Notes: generated by a model from the letters alone, not told the origin. A stretch of 64,000 bases of DNA from Hibiscus mutabilis (GCA_019671005.1 CM033732.1:48473392-48537391), one strand, 5' to 3'. Counted from the first letter of the stretch, positions 1 to 10,880 are shown. A program made the numbers and translations.

Positions 1-91
1 GGAGGTTTTAGATTTTAGATTTTATAGCTTAAATATAAAATATTATGTAATTTTTTTACACAGCTTGTATATCAATATATAACCCATTATA

Positions 92-182
92 ATACCCTGA
101 CACCTAAACCTTAAAGCCTAAACTCTAAATTCTAACCATAAACCTTAAATTCTACACCTACACACTAAACCCCTAAACCCCA
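92..182. repeat. Degenerate telomere-like CCTAAA tract
   Basis: Several imperfect copies of a ccctaaa/ccttaaa-type unit lie in a row. They match in style the two longer tracts near 43,700 and 44,200, where such tracts form hairpin-like elements. This one is probably half of the same kind of element, cut by the window edge or by decay. Confidence 0.55.
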
Positions 183-205
183 AAATTGATAGGCTTTTAT
201 AAACT

Positions 206-1461
206 AAAGTTTAACAAGCTTGTGTATCAAAGTATTTTTTATAATTAAAATAAGTCCTTTTTTTATAATCATTGATATCTAATTTATTAGTCGATTAATT
301 TAAACCGAAATTTGCAGAGGCCCATTAATTCTTATCAAATAATTCTTTACAGAGTTTATCAATTTTTTTTGTGAAGGATTGATCAAAAAATCTTAACGTT
401 CTTCAATCGTAGCTTCGTTAAAAAATCAATAGGCACGAGGGCGAATGGTGGTGAGGGCCTGAAGGGGCCTGACTCTTCTAAAATTTTAAAAAATTTACAT
501 TTGACCTTTCAAGTTTTTGAAAAAGTTTAATTTGATTCCCACAAAAATTTTAACACTATCATTAAGTTTTTATTTCTTTAAATATTTTTAAAAAATTTAA
601 ATTTTTTTCATTAGATCATAAATTTTTAAAAATTTAGTTTAACCTTCTAAAACTTTCAAAAAATTTAATTTATCTCCCTCAACTTATTATACCAAGATCC
701 GCCCCTAAATATGCATCAATTCATCATATCACACCAACAAACAACAACTACAAAAACCAATTATAAATTCTAAGAGATACTTGACAAGTACCTATCAAAT
801 ATATTAACATTATAATTCAAATTTGTGACTATATTTAAAATATTCAACACATTATTTTACTAGACTAACAACTTATTAAAATATCATTTCATACATAAGT
901 CAAATAGTAGATGTGAAGGGTGAAATTAGGTATGTCTTCTCGGAAAATTATAAACAATCATTGATGTAGCGGAATGAGGCGTTAGATTCCTTAAATAAAA
1001 TCAGATATTTGAATTCTGATATTGTGAAAGAAACAAGTTAGGTTGGGAGAGTCATCCCTGTAATGGATTAACTATGAAATGTATATTAACGAAAGAAGAA
1101 AAAATATACTCAAATTTAAATTTCTATTTGTAATTACAAATAGATACATAAAATAATCGATAAATACCTTTGACACTTATACTATATTTACGGATGGACC
1201 GTGGGGAGGTGTTAGAGACAGTCGCAAAATTTCAAATTATATATATATATATATATTTGTATTTAAAGTATGGGGGCAATAAAGGAAATGAATCTAAACT
1301 TAATAAGAAAATCAAGAGGAGATACTTTCCTCAATTTCCATTCCTTGTGAAAACAAATTTAACAAAGAATTAATTTAGGAAATAGATAAAATATATACAC
1401 ACATACCTAAAGAAACATACAAATATAACATAATATGTGTTTTAATTTGCAAATTATTGCC
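206..1461. other. AT-rich intergenic DNA without a gene
   Basis: No supported gene. The 430-700 part, with runs such as aaaattttaaaaaattta, resembles the stretch near 31,220-31,400 and is probably a dispersed repeat remnant. An AT dinucleotide run lies at 1239-1256. A 67-codon open frame at 1170 is low-complexity and starts on a non-ATG codon, so it is not called. Confidence 0.6.
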
Positions 1462-1469
1462 TATAAATA
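1462..1469 (+). promoter_or_regulatory. TATA box of the defensin-like gene
   Basis: TATAAATA lies 79 bases before the ATG at 1548. A CA-rich leader (ctcatctcactcattattttctcc) typical of plant 5' UTRs follows. Spacing and sequence fit a core promoter for the small secreted-peptide gene downstream. Confidence 0.6.
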
Positions 1470-1547
1470 TTCCAACTCAAGCTCAGCATTCCTCATCTCA
1501 CTCATTATTTTCTCCAAAACCACCAAGTAAAATAAAAAAATAAAACC

Positions 1548-1958
1548 ATGAAAACTCTTTCATTTTCTGCCATTTTCCTCATCGTTCTCTTCATCACTGC
1601 ATGTAATTTTTTTCTTTTAAACATTCTCCGTCTCAAGTTTGAATATTATTAGATTTGTATGTTTAATTTTCTTTTGGTGTGAATTACGGATGTTCCTTGT
1701 CTATCCGTTAACGGTTTAAGAAAAGATTAATCATTGTTTTGTGTATATTTTTTTGTTAATTTTTAATTATTTTTTATAGGGAATGATCCAAAGGTGGTAA
1801 ATGCAATAGGAAGCTGCGATGTGTTAGGACATGCTGGAGGGTGTGAAATAAACGAATGCTTCAATGGTTGCAGGGCCAAGTTTGGGGATGATGCTCATGG
1901 CTTTTGCTTCACTATCAATGCTCCCGACGACACTTGCATTTGTCGTCACCCTTGTTAG
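1548..1958 (+). CDS. Defensin-like (LCR-type) secreted cysteine-rich peptide, two exons
   Basis: Exon 1 is 1548-1602 and exon 2 is 1780-1958. The 177-base intron has GT and AG ends, and the joined frame gives 77 residues. Exon 1 encodes a hydrophobic signal peptide starting MKTLSFSAIFLIVLFITA, with likely cleavage after VVNA. The mature part holds eight cysteines with spacing C-8-C-4-C-3-C-11-C-9-C-1-C-3-C. The CxxxC and CxC pairs and the Gly-x-Cys before the C-9-C gap match the cysteine-stabilised alpha-beta fold of plant defensin-like proteins. The intron between signal peptide and mature peptide is also typical of that family. Such peptides are secreted and act in defence or in pollen-pistil signalling; which applies here cannot be read from sequence. 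A TATA box lies at 1462. A relic of its 3' end occurs at 6232. Confidence 0.85.
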
Positions 1959-2208
1959 TCAATGATAATTCTTAATTTCTGATATTTATTAATTGATCGA
2001 GTGATTAAGAATGCTCATATTATCTCATATTATATGAGTTTGAATCATGACGTTTATCTTCAGAATGTCAACATCTCTATATTTAATCAAAAAAATAATA
2101 CTTAATTTTCATTAATTTTTATTTCTATGATAGTCCATGTTTTTGCTATTGGGTTTTTATTAAATAAATTGATTCTATAATATTATTCCATATACACATA
2201 TTCCATTG

Positions 2209-2280
2209 GTGGCGGGGCTTTGTAATGGGTATACAGTGCTGAATGAGTTGGGAAATAAATGGATTCTTTATAATGTAATA
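2209..2280 (+). pseudogene. Relic of a receptor-like protein C-terminus
   Basis: In one frame this stretch reads VAGLCNGYTVLNELGNKW followed by ILYN. It lines up with GLVVGLCIGYTMLNELGNKW in the membrane segment of the receptor-like protein at 12,125-14,993. No other leucine-rich-repeat sequence is visible around it. It is therefore a 72-base leftover of a Cf-type receptor-like protein gene, in the opposite orientation to the larger copy. Confidence 0.75.
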
Positions 2281-2281
2281 T

Positions 2282-3558
2282 ATGTACATATTTTTTTTAA
2301 CCATTTGATAGTATATACATATTTTATAAATAAAGTTACTTGAACCAGGATCTTCTAAGTTCAGAAAATAAATGGATTCTCAATTTCAGAAAGTATGGGA
2401 TTACACATGCACGTCTTCACCTATGTTTGTTATAATTCAAACATTATATAAAGTCATTCAGTAATTTAAATTTTTTTTGTTGCCCTTTCGGTTTTTAGGG
2501 CTTTATCCTGATTAATTCGGATCGACTCGTGTCGCACACTCGGCTCGACTCAAAATGGATAATTTTGCTATAATTTTTTTTATAAAAGATAGGGCTTTGT
2601 TAAAAACCCCTTTCATAACCAACACTGAAACGAAATTCAATATCGGGGAAGGGGAAAATAGTGTCCAATTTATTTTTAGTGGATTTTCCCTAATTTAGTT
2701 TATTGCTTTTCTTTTTCTAAAGAGATTACTTTTAGTGTTTATGTAGTATATATATATAATTATTCCGAGCCTGTTCACGAGCTTTTCAAGCTTAGCTTGG
2801 GTTAGCTAGGCTTGGCTTATTAAGGTCTCGAGCCGAGCCCGAGTCGAGCTCACTCGAACTGAGCTTTTACCGAGCCGAGCCCGAGTAACTCGCGAGTCGG
2901 TCAGACTCATTATCACCCCTAATTCTGGTGGGTGAGCCGGTCAGCCTGAGTCTTGTTCCTCAACTCCACATGATTTCCTTATTTTTTCCATTCCTCATTC
3001 GTTTTGAATCCTTTTAAATTATTGGTTAATTGGTTGCAAAAAAGCTCATGCGCTAAACTGATTTTTTTTTTCCAAAAGTTCAAAGGCTTAAAGTACCCTT
3101 AAGCCTTTAAAATATAGTACATTTAAAAAGCATTAAATTATTGGTGAATAGCTCCAACTTTATTGAAAATTAAAGTTTATACCAAGTAGAAAGTATTAAT
3201 TTACACGTTAAAGACAATTAAAACGAGAATTTTGGGATTTTAAATTTGAATTCTATCTATCATTATTATATAAATAGATATTCTAGACGTTATTTTGATT
3301 TAAGTCTTGTCATGCAAAAGTTGTATTTAAATTTATTTTATTTATTTCTATTATTTGGAACTGTTCATGAAACTCCAAGTGATTACGTAAATTTGTTGAG
3401 CTAAATTTTAGATTATAATCATTATTATACATAAAACGACGCCTGAAAAAGATCAAAACGATAACAGATATCCAAAGTAGTAGCATTTCTCGTATGTGTT
3501 TAAACCAAAACTTTTTACAGTAAACATTACAAAATAAAACTAATCGGAAATAGAAACC
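2282..3558. other. Intergenic DNA with MITE-like fragment
   Basis: Mostly AT-rich. At about 2768-2921 there is a G+C-richer patch with repeated gagccgagcccgag and tcgagctc motifs, ending in tatcacccct. This is the style of the hAT-like small elements seen at 21,683 and 62,829, but I found no matching left end or target duplication. Phrases near 2500 and 2930 recur near 22,100 and 25,340. No gene is supported. Confidence 0.5.
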
Positions 3559-4269
3559 CTAATGTTTTCCGGCATCTGTCGGCATCGGAAAGCGGCACAA
3601 TGGGCAGAGATGACTGGTATTCAACCACCTCTCGATACAATCACCATGAAAGAGATGAAAACATGGCATACATGTGACAACCTTTGTTTCAGACGACCCC
3701 AACTTTTCCATGCAAATCATGCATTCAATATCGTCACCATTGCGAAACCCTCCGACAAGCTTCGTTTTGTTCAAAGCTTGGATCGATTCTCTCGTCGCTG
3801 GGACCAGCTTTGGATCTTCTTGCATCGACAACTCCATCGCGGTTGCCTCTAACTCATCGTAGCATTCCATCCTCACGATTTTTTCAACTCGAAATATTAT
3901 CCTTATCGTGTCGTCGGGCCCATCAGTATTCTTTTTCATCATCTTCTCTTTCTCTTTTTCTATAATCGAGTTCGAGACGGAGAAAGCGAGATCCAATATC
4001 AATTCACGGTGGCCTTGATCGAGCCATCCTGCTTCGAGTAGACGACGAGAGACGACGTGGCGGTGTAGTTGGGAGCCAAACACGGATTCTGGCAAAATGA
4101 CGAATTCCTGTCTATCCGGATGCCAAGGATCCTCCCGTACACGGCCATTATCATCCTGAAGAGATGTACGAATATGAAGTAGAAATTGGACATTGGGAAG
4201 TTGAGGAGCCTTGTTTGGAATTAGACAGTGCTCCATCTTCATTTGAAACTGCGGTTCGCTGCTTGCCAT
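3559..4269 (-). CDS. RING-H2 finger protein, putative E3 ubiquitin ligase
   Basis: Intronless gene of 236 codons starting MASSEPQ at the first in-frame ATG (4269). The frame stays open three codons further to a GTG, which is not a plausible start here. The C-terminus (about residues 185-230) holds a complete RING-H2 finger: CMIC, then CFH, LFHGDC, and LCPLC, matching C-x2-C-x16-C-x-H-x2-H-x2-C-x10-C-x2-C. The His pair at positions 4 and 5 and the Trp in IERWL are those expected to hold zinc and contact the E2 enzyme. The N-terminal 180 residues have no domain I recognise. No membrane segment or signal peptide is seen, so a cytosolic or nuclear E3 ligase is likely. A short, decayed copy of its 5' end lies at 6727. 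Confidence 0.85.
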   Translation of the reverse strand: MASSEPQFQMKMEHCLIPNKAPQLPNVQFLLHIRTSLQDDNGRVREDPWHPDRQEFVILPESVFGSQLHRHVVSRRLLEAGWLDQGHRELILDLAFSVSNSIIEKEKEKMMKKNTDGPDDTIRIIFRVEKIVRMECYDELEATAMELSMQEDPKLVPATRESIQALNKTKLVGGFRNGDDIECMICMEKLGSSETKVVTCMPCFHLFHGDCIERWLNTSHLCPLCRFPMPTDAGKH

Positions 4270-4547
4270 TATCAACACCGGCTACTCCCTTCAAAACAAA
4301 TGGCTATTCTGATCAAACAACGTATACATACATATGTATATATATATGTCTGAAAATCTTCCTAAACCCTAAGTTTACTTGTTTGACAAGTAAACCAATT
4401 ATATTCAGGAATATACATGATCATATTTGCCTGTTTGATCAGTAAAACATGGGCTTACAAATGTAGGTTGATCTAAGTCAATTAATATTCGGGCTGGTTG
4501 TATTAAAATTCTAATAATAGATTAAATATTTTTGTTCAAAATATATA

Positions 4548-4579
<32 letters not shown>

Positions 4580-5906
4580 TCGTTTTTGAAATAGTAAAAT
4601 GAGTTGTTTGAGTTTGTTTAGGTTTAGGCTTGATCTGAATTAATTTGATTAAAGAATTTGAAGGAATAAAAATTAGTCTTCACCTTACCTTGAACTCTTT
4701 TACTTGAAGTTGAGCTTAATCCTATTGATTTATGTAATTACTTTTTAGGGTATTTAATTAATTTTAAATGTCTGAAATCCAATTTTGATATTTGTAATTT
4801 GTACCCAAATTTGGTAGTGTCCTTAAGTTTCTTGGGGTATATTAATTACTTGACTTAAAAGTTACATCCTGTAATTTACTTTTACTGCTTGTTTCGACTG
4901 GGGGTGAGGGGAAGAAAAGAAGAGTAAAATAAGAAAATAACTAGTTTTTACTTATATGGATTGATTTTTTTAATAAGTGAGGGAGTGTTAAGTAATTCAA
5001 GTGAGATAATTAAATTACTTTTTCTGAGGAAGCGAGAGAATAAGATTCAAGTATAGAGAAAAGTTACGTCAGTTATCCTACTTTAATCGGTGGTCGAAGG
5101 TTCGATCCTCGTCCTGGGCATGGAGCATCTTTAAAACTTGTGGCCAACGTATGCCTTTTATATGGGCCAACAGAACACAAAAGGATAAGTTATTGAGCTG
5201 ACTCTAGTGGGCACCTTGGAAAACCAAAACAAAATAGGAGTGAGTATTCGATTAAATTTAGTGAAAAAATTGAGCTAGTCGAGTTGACTAGTTCTATTTT
5301 ATCATTTAAATTTTATTTGAATTTTTAGTTGAATTGAATGTATTTGTTTGAGTTAGATTTAAAAAAATTAAATAGATCTATTTAAAATTTTGTTCACAAT
5401 CTGAATAAATTCCAGTCAAAGCACATAAATCAGAGAGTATATATATATAAACTTCTTTAAAAAAAAACAAAATTCAATACGGTAAACTAGGTATGATAAT
5501 TTATTTGTTAAATTATATATATCTTAATAATTTATGGTATTCTAGAGAGCATATATATAAACTAGGTTCGATTTAAATTATATATATATCTTAATAATTT
5601 ATGGTATTTTATAATTGTAAAAGTTCAACACGACTCGAATTCGAAAAAATAAAAAAATTATTCGAGTTGGTTTGAAAATTTTAATTAACTAAAAAAATCA
5701 ATTTTTTAGTTGAGTCGAGTTTTGATTACCATAATTAAAAGTAATATTTCTAATTTAATCCATATTTAATGTAATATGTGTACAATTTTATACATCCTGA
5801 ATGAACTGAATGATGACAACCTCATAAAATTCTAAAATTAAATTCATTTAAATGTATTATTATAATAATATACTTTCATTTGATGTTGTTAGTTAATAGA
5901 AAGGAA
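4270..5906. other. Intergenic DNA with TA microsatellite and a possible SINE remnant
   Basis: No gene is seen. A TA dinucleotide run covers about 4541-4573. At 5099-5108 the sequence ggttcgatcc matches the internal B box of tRNA-type promoters, within a stretch (about 5060-5240) that does not fold into a tRNA by eye. A tRNA-derived SINE fragment is possible but unproven. Confidence 0.45.
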
Positions 5907-6048
5907 AATTCAATATTTTCTCTTCCAATAATATTGTCTTCAAAATTTCATTTTTAAAGAGATTGAGATATTGGTAAGATATTTGTAGAGATAGGAAGTA
6001 GATTCAAATTTTGAAGATTATATTATTGAAAGAGAAAATATTGAATCT
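5907..6048. repeat. Imperfect inverted repeat
   Basis: The arm at 5907-5951 is the near-complement of the arm at 6005-6048, with a spacer of about 53 bases. The arms share attcaatattttctctt and its complement with a handful of mismatches. The transcript would form a stem of about 44 base pairs. It may be a small foldback element or MITE. No target duplication is evident. Confidence 0.65.
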
Positions 6049-6231
6049 TAAATATAGACTGTACAATATATTTAAAAATATGTATATACTGTAAAGATTT
6101 ATTAATTGTATTATTTTCAAATAATTTGAATTGAAATATTTCAAAATCATTAAAGTCAATTGTAATTATACTTGTACCTATTAAAAATATTATTTTTATA
6201 ATATTATAGATTGTAACTCGAATTTCTATGT

Positions 6232-6374
6232 TAATCAATTCCTCCGACGACACTTGCATGTGTCGTCACCCTTATTAATCAATAATTTTGATTTCTATGT
6301 TAGTCCTTTTTTTTTGCTATCTGGTTTAATTAAATAAATTCTTGTTTACAATATTAGTTCCTCCAATGGCTAAT
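6232..6374 (+). pseudogene. 3'-end relic of the defensin-like gene
   Basis: The stretch cgacgacacttgcatgtgtc repeats the last coding bases of the defensin-like gene with single changes, and the stop region is altered. Similarity continues into the 3' flank: atttctatgttagtcc and taattaaataaatt parallel the sequence around 2115-2190. The signal peptide and first cysteines are absent, so this is a dead partial duplicate. Confidence 0.75.
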
Positions 6375-6726
6375 GTATTCCATCTCAATTTTAGTCCATA
6401 TTCATATGTGTATATATATATATGTATATGTATTTATTCTTTATGTTCAAGGATAGAAAGAATCAAATATTTGAGAATTAAATTACAAAACTTTATAATA
6501 ATAAGAACCTATTAGGTATTTAGTTTTAAAAATTAAACATTGTGAACCCAACAAGTGTGTCAGCGAAAAAGCAGATGATATCCATCTTAAGATACACGAA
6601 TTCATATTGCTTTGTCTATAAGGTGTATACGCATTGTCAAAGGGTTAAGAATATCTATGAACATATACTACCTTGTAATCACCTTTAGATTAATAAAAAA
6701 AATTAAACATTGTGGGTTGAGGTTGT

Positions 6727-6800
6727 CTCTCACTTCAAACTGTGGTTCCTTGCTTGCCCTTGATAAACACTGGTAATCTCTTCATAAACAGAATGCTATA
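6727..6800 (-). pseudogene. 5'-end relic of the RING-H2 gene
   Basis: About 65 bases around caaactgtggttccttgctt resemble the start-codon region of the RING gene at about 4243-4310, including the flank just upstream of the ATG. Identity by eye is roughly 70 percent, with small gaps. The rest of the RING gene is missing. Order and orientation match those of the parent pair at 1548-4269. Confidence 0.5.
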
Positions 6801-7742
6801 AAAGAAGAGTTTGCTCAAGTAGATTAGTTTATAATAAGGATTATAGTAACTCGTAAGAGTTAGAATCCGCTTATATAATGTAAAAACCAAAATGTTTTTG
6901 GACAGAAATCAAGAAATACAAAAAAACAGAGAAAAAACTAAAACAACAATATCTATATCACTCGAGAGCAGATATAGGAGCCAGATATTGTATACGACTG
7001 ACACCGAAAATGCTGAACTTTTTTCTATGTTTTATCATGTATTTGGAAGATCTTGAGAGGTTCATATACTCATAATCATGTACGAATATGTTAGTAACTT
7101 AGGCAGTAGTAGAAAAAAATAAGAAGTGGAGTGACCTACATTCTTAGAAACTTGCTTCGGGTTTTCGTCAACGATGAACATAGCACATATGTCACCTTGA
7201 CAAACAAATTGTAGTAGACTATGTAAATGCTATAACCTAAATGCGTAGTTAGCATCGAGAGGTCCGAGTTTAATTATTAGATTCTGAAATGAGAAATGAA
7301 AGCAATCGAAGGAATCCAAATGACAGCCAGAGCGCAAGAAAAAGAGCAAGACATACATACAATTGATGAACCTAATGGTAGAAGAGCTTGGTGATGATGG
7401 TCTAGAATATCAACTAATCATAGAAATGCAGGAGCTAAATGACTAGTTTCTGAAATCTTGGGATCGGAAGCAATCCATTAAATTTGTTTAGCTGAAGAAG
7501 TGTAACAAATGGATGAACACAAAACAATGAATATGTTCTACATGATTAATCTAATGATCAAGGCAAGTAATTTTGTGCCTGATCCTGAAATATCAAGTAT
7601 TCATAGAAAATCAAGAGTTGAATTAGTAGTTTCTGAAAGCAATTTAAGCAAGCCATTAACCTTTTTTCAGCTAAAATAACAATCAGCTTTCTTAATAATT
7701 GTATGAAAATACATAACATTAGTAATCAACAACGAAAGAACC
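6801..7742. other. Intergenic or 3'-flanking DNA
   Basis: No open frame or repeat could be assigned. It lies downstream of the lysine-rich gene on the minus strand. It could contain a 3' UTR or a further exon, because that gene's frame ends inside a good splice-donor sequence at about 7742-7750. Confidence 0.4.
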
Positions 7743-8060
7743 TCACTTACAGTAACGATCAGCTTTCTTCTTAACACGGTCATCGAGGGCTTGTTCCACC
7801 GAATGGGCTTTAGGGTTTTTGGGATCGTAGCCGAATTTCTTAGTTTCGACAGGGAACAACTGCTCGTACTTCATCTTTTTAGCGGCATCGATGGTGTAGA
7901 TATCGCTTCCACCAGTTTCGAAACCTTCGACGGCGTCGTCGGCGATCTTTTTCTTCTTGTGCTTCTTCTTGCTTTTGTCGATTGATTTGCGAGTGGCTAA
8001 GCTTCCTCCTTTGAAGGTCAATCTACCTCCTTTCACTTTCTCGTAGGCCTCCGACGTCGT
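7743..8060 (-). CDS. Lysine-rich conserved protein, start codon not found
   Basis: The frame reads TSEAYEKVKGGRLTFKGGSL, then a lysine-rich stretch (KSKKKHKKKK), then a charged tail ending ADRYCK. The KGGRLTFKGG and poly-lysine opening is like FAM32A-type nuclear proteins, but the tail is not one I can name. No ATG lies in frame between the in-frame stop TAA (complement of 8109-8111) and the coding part. The likeliest ancestral start positions are the ACG codons at 8055-8060. The 3' end TGT AAG TGA overlaps a good donor (GTAAGT), so a further exon may exist. It may be a live gene with a missed first exon or non-AUG start, or one that has lost its start. Confidence 0.55.
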   Translation of the reverse strand, partial: TTSEAYEKVKGGRLTFKGGSLATRKSIDKSKKKHKKKKIADDAVEGFETGGSDIYTIDAAKKMKYEQLFPVETKKFGYDPKNPKAHSVEQALDDRVKKKADRYCK

Positions 8061-8111
8061 TGTGCTATGAATCTTGTTCTTGTTTTTTAATAATTGATTT
8101 TCTAGATTTTA

Positions 8112-9530
8112 CCTGGAATTCTTTTCTCCCTCAATTTAGGGTTTTAAATGCCTCAAATTGAATCGGGATTCCCCTTTTGTTTTGGACTTGCCAATGTGTG
8201 GCCCTCACGCGCTCAATCGAATTACAAAAGCACGTCTGGCCCATTTTATTTTTCCCGCGAGAGGCCCATGTGGTTTTTCTTTTCTAAATGGATGTCGGTT
8301 TCTGGAATCATATTTGTATTTGTTTAATTATCCCAATCCAAATATGTAAATTTTATCTAAAATTAGAATTTATTTTATTTATAAATTATATACGTATCAT
8401 TATCTGAATTTAAATTAAATATCATTAATATTCAAATTTAAAATTTTAAATCATATTTTAGATATTCAAATTCGTAAAAATATGGATTTTGGACGACAGA
8501 TTTGTTTCCTATCATAAGTAAATATATTCATTATTTTGTAATCTAAGTTCAGATTCATAATATTCAAATATGTAATTCATATTTACATAAATAATATTCA
8601 GAAGTGTCTATTTGCGTCTACTCTAAAAACTTAGTGTTTTGGTCACCATTTCTATTAGAAATAGCGTTTTACCTAGAATTCCCTAAGGGGAAGAAATGAA
8701 AATATTTTTTTTGGTGGCTCCGTTCATGATTGATTTTAGAACAGAATTTTAGGTGAAAAACGATGAGAACGGTAGTTTAAGGAGAATCTGAATTTTTTAG
8801 TGTTTCTAAAAGCTAAGTTTGGAGGCAAATCTGGTACAGAAGTTGGTTAAAAACGAGTAATTTTTAGTCGTTCGGTGGCGCTTTAAAAGCTGGTTTAGAA
8901 CTTGTTCATGAACGGGCCAATAGTTGATGTCCATTTTATGATCTATGTTCGGGATTCACGACTATTCTTTCTAACAATATCATCTTTACAGTTAGAATTT
9001 TAATTTTTTTTGAAAGTACAATAATATGTCTTGCCATTACACTAACACTTGTTGGCGGAAGAAATAAAATTTAATTGTAAATGAATGATTTGTATCAAAT
9101 AGAATAGTATACTGGTATTGTTGAGTACAGATAGCAGATTTTACTGATTCAAGCTTTAATGATGGCTATACAAATAAGTCGGGCTTTGATTTTAAAGATG
9201 TACGTACTTTACGAAAAAATATAAATAAATGTTAACCTCTAATTATTTTCAAAAGTAAAAAAAGGTCAGGCTTTAACAAAATTACAGATATATGATTAAT
9301 AATATCACATTGTTATTTCGATTTGGGGTCCTCCCAAGTCCCAAATCACATCATTACTAAAATAACACATAATTAAGCAATTTAAGTGCTATTCGGATGG
9401 ATTACCGCTTTCGGGATTTTATATGTATTTGGACATTTAAAATGGATTTTTAGACTGATTTTATTTATTTATTTTAGCTTTATTTATATAATATAGTATA
9501 CACCCCGGACAAAATACGAGCACTAACAAA
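8112..9530. other. Intergenic DNA without identifiable features
   Basis: AT-rich sequence on the upstream side of the lysine-rich gene. The phrase attagggttttaaatg-like near 8137-8150 is typical of plant leader regions. I see no gene, tRNA or complete mobile element. Confidence 0.5.
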
Positions 9531-9640
9531 GAAAATGACAGTATCAAATGTTCATGGCCTTAGTCTTAGTCGTTGGCATTGCATGCAAATGTTCACTTTG
9601 TTTTAGTCGAGTCACTAAAAATGCAAAAAAATTCTCTTTA
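9531..9640. repeat. Fragment of the duplicated NIPA-downstream repeat
   Basis: The phrase ttggcattgcatgcaaatgt, followed by ttttagtcgagtcactaaaa, recurs with changes at about 21,300-21,420, 24,450-24,560 and 22,720-22,770. It marks a dispersed piece of the sequence that lies downstream of the NIPA gene. Confidence 0.6.
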
Positions 9641-10019
9641 AAACTTCCAATTTCAAATCTTTTCCTTTCAAAGATTATCATTAGTAGCCGTTAAAACTCA
9701 TTAATCCCCAACTAATTTGTTCTCATAGAGACTTGTGTCCTCAATCAAATTTCTACATATATTAATATTACTTCATCTGTACATTTATAAACATTCAATT
9801 TGCCAACTCAAAAATCCACTGAGGATATGATGAAACAAGCAGTGACCATATCTCAGCTTCTGAAAATTCAACTATTTGATGCTTCATAGTTCATACAGAG
9901 GAAGATTCTAAGAAAAAAAAACTTTGTCATCTCTGTTTGATGGAGATTTTACAGGCAGATAAAGATTCTTAATTAAAACCCATGAATTGATTTCAACTTT
10001 CTGGTAAAGTCTTCATCTC

Positions 10020-10425
10020 TTATGGTGTGTTGAGAACTCCTTTCCTGGAGGGAGCAAGGGATTTGGGATCACTCTGCCAAATGCAGCTATCGTCAACATC
10101 AAATCTTCAAATATCTTCTCAGCTGTACTAAAATATCTGGAGAGAAAAAAATAGAGTACGAAGTAAAAGTAAATTTCATATATATATATATATATATATG
10201 TCAAAGTCCATGATCCTTGTTTTAGCATCAAAGTTCAGTGCTGGAGAAAGATTACCTCAAATGGCCTGTCAATTGAAGCCTACCACGGCCCGTCATATAT
10301 CTTCAAATATCTCTAGTTTCTTTGATGAATCATTCATATATTGGCATCTTTTGAAACTTCAACATATATCCCTGTATGAACAAGCACTTCCAGTGTTGCC
10401 CAATAACATATAGAAACATTAAGAC
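10020..10425. repeat. Duplicated fragment, partner of 15,030-15,365
   Basis: Phrases such as aattgaagcctaccac, tttgatgaatcattcatat and cacttccagtgttgccc recur in the same order at 15,230-15,350, and gatcccaaatccc recurs in both. The two copies bracket the broken receptor-like protein gene and have the same orientation. A TA microsatellite lies at about 10,177-10,199. Short minus-strand coding-like pieces (for example NDSSKKLAIFEDMM in the 15.3-kb copy) suggest an unidentified gene as source. Confidence 0.6.
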
Positions 10426-10509
10426 ATCAGTACCATATTACCAGGTATATATGGTTGTAAGTTCCATTTTTAAATGCATGCAGTTCATGTTTAATTCAGA
10501 CTGATCCTT

Positions 10510-10880
10510 ACCTTAAATGTATTTCATTCAAATTAAAGAAGAGGATTGGCAGCCAAGACACTGGGGAGTTTGGCCCCTGCAACAAAAACGAGAGAAAAAT
10601 ATCTTACCATTTGGATTTAAGAATGATGGATTACTTTCATTAACAGAAGAATGCTTTGCAGATGAGAGTGTGCATATGTTGGCTACATATCTATTAACGA
10701 CCAATTTTTTGCATATTGCATAGGAAGTAAGTTACAGAAGGGACTTACATGAATCATATAGAAGTGAGTATACGAAACAGCATCATCGCAAACAACAAAG
10801 GATCTTTTGTCACCTCTTTCATTTCTCTATTGAAAGAGTCTTTTGGCGATGTGAACAGAGTGAGCCACCACCTTTGATTT
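10510..10880. repeat. Fragment of the duplicated NIPA-downstream repeat
   Basis: The sequence around catgaatcatatagaagtga, and aaagagtcttttggcgatgt about 95 bases on, matches unit A (about 21,080-21,150) and unit B (about 24,220-24,290) in order. Internal insertions separate the matching parts. No protein is supported. Confidence 0.55.

Noticed and set aside
92..182. True telomere or chromosome end at the window start
   Set aside because: The units are degenerate and short, and the same pattern occurs in internal hairpin elements at 43.7 and 44.1 kb.
3562..3965. Plus-strand open frames over the RING gene
   Set aside because: They are complementary-strand shadows of a well-supported coding region and have no motifs.
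4270..4278. Three extra N-terminal codons of the RING gene
   Set aside because: The frame is open to a GTG at 4276-4278, but the first ATG is at 4267-4269 and plant genes rarely start on GTG.
5060..5240. A tRNA gene around ggttcgatcc
   Set aside because: There is a B-box match but no cloverleaf arms or A box at the right distance; at most a SINE remnant.
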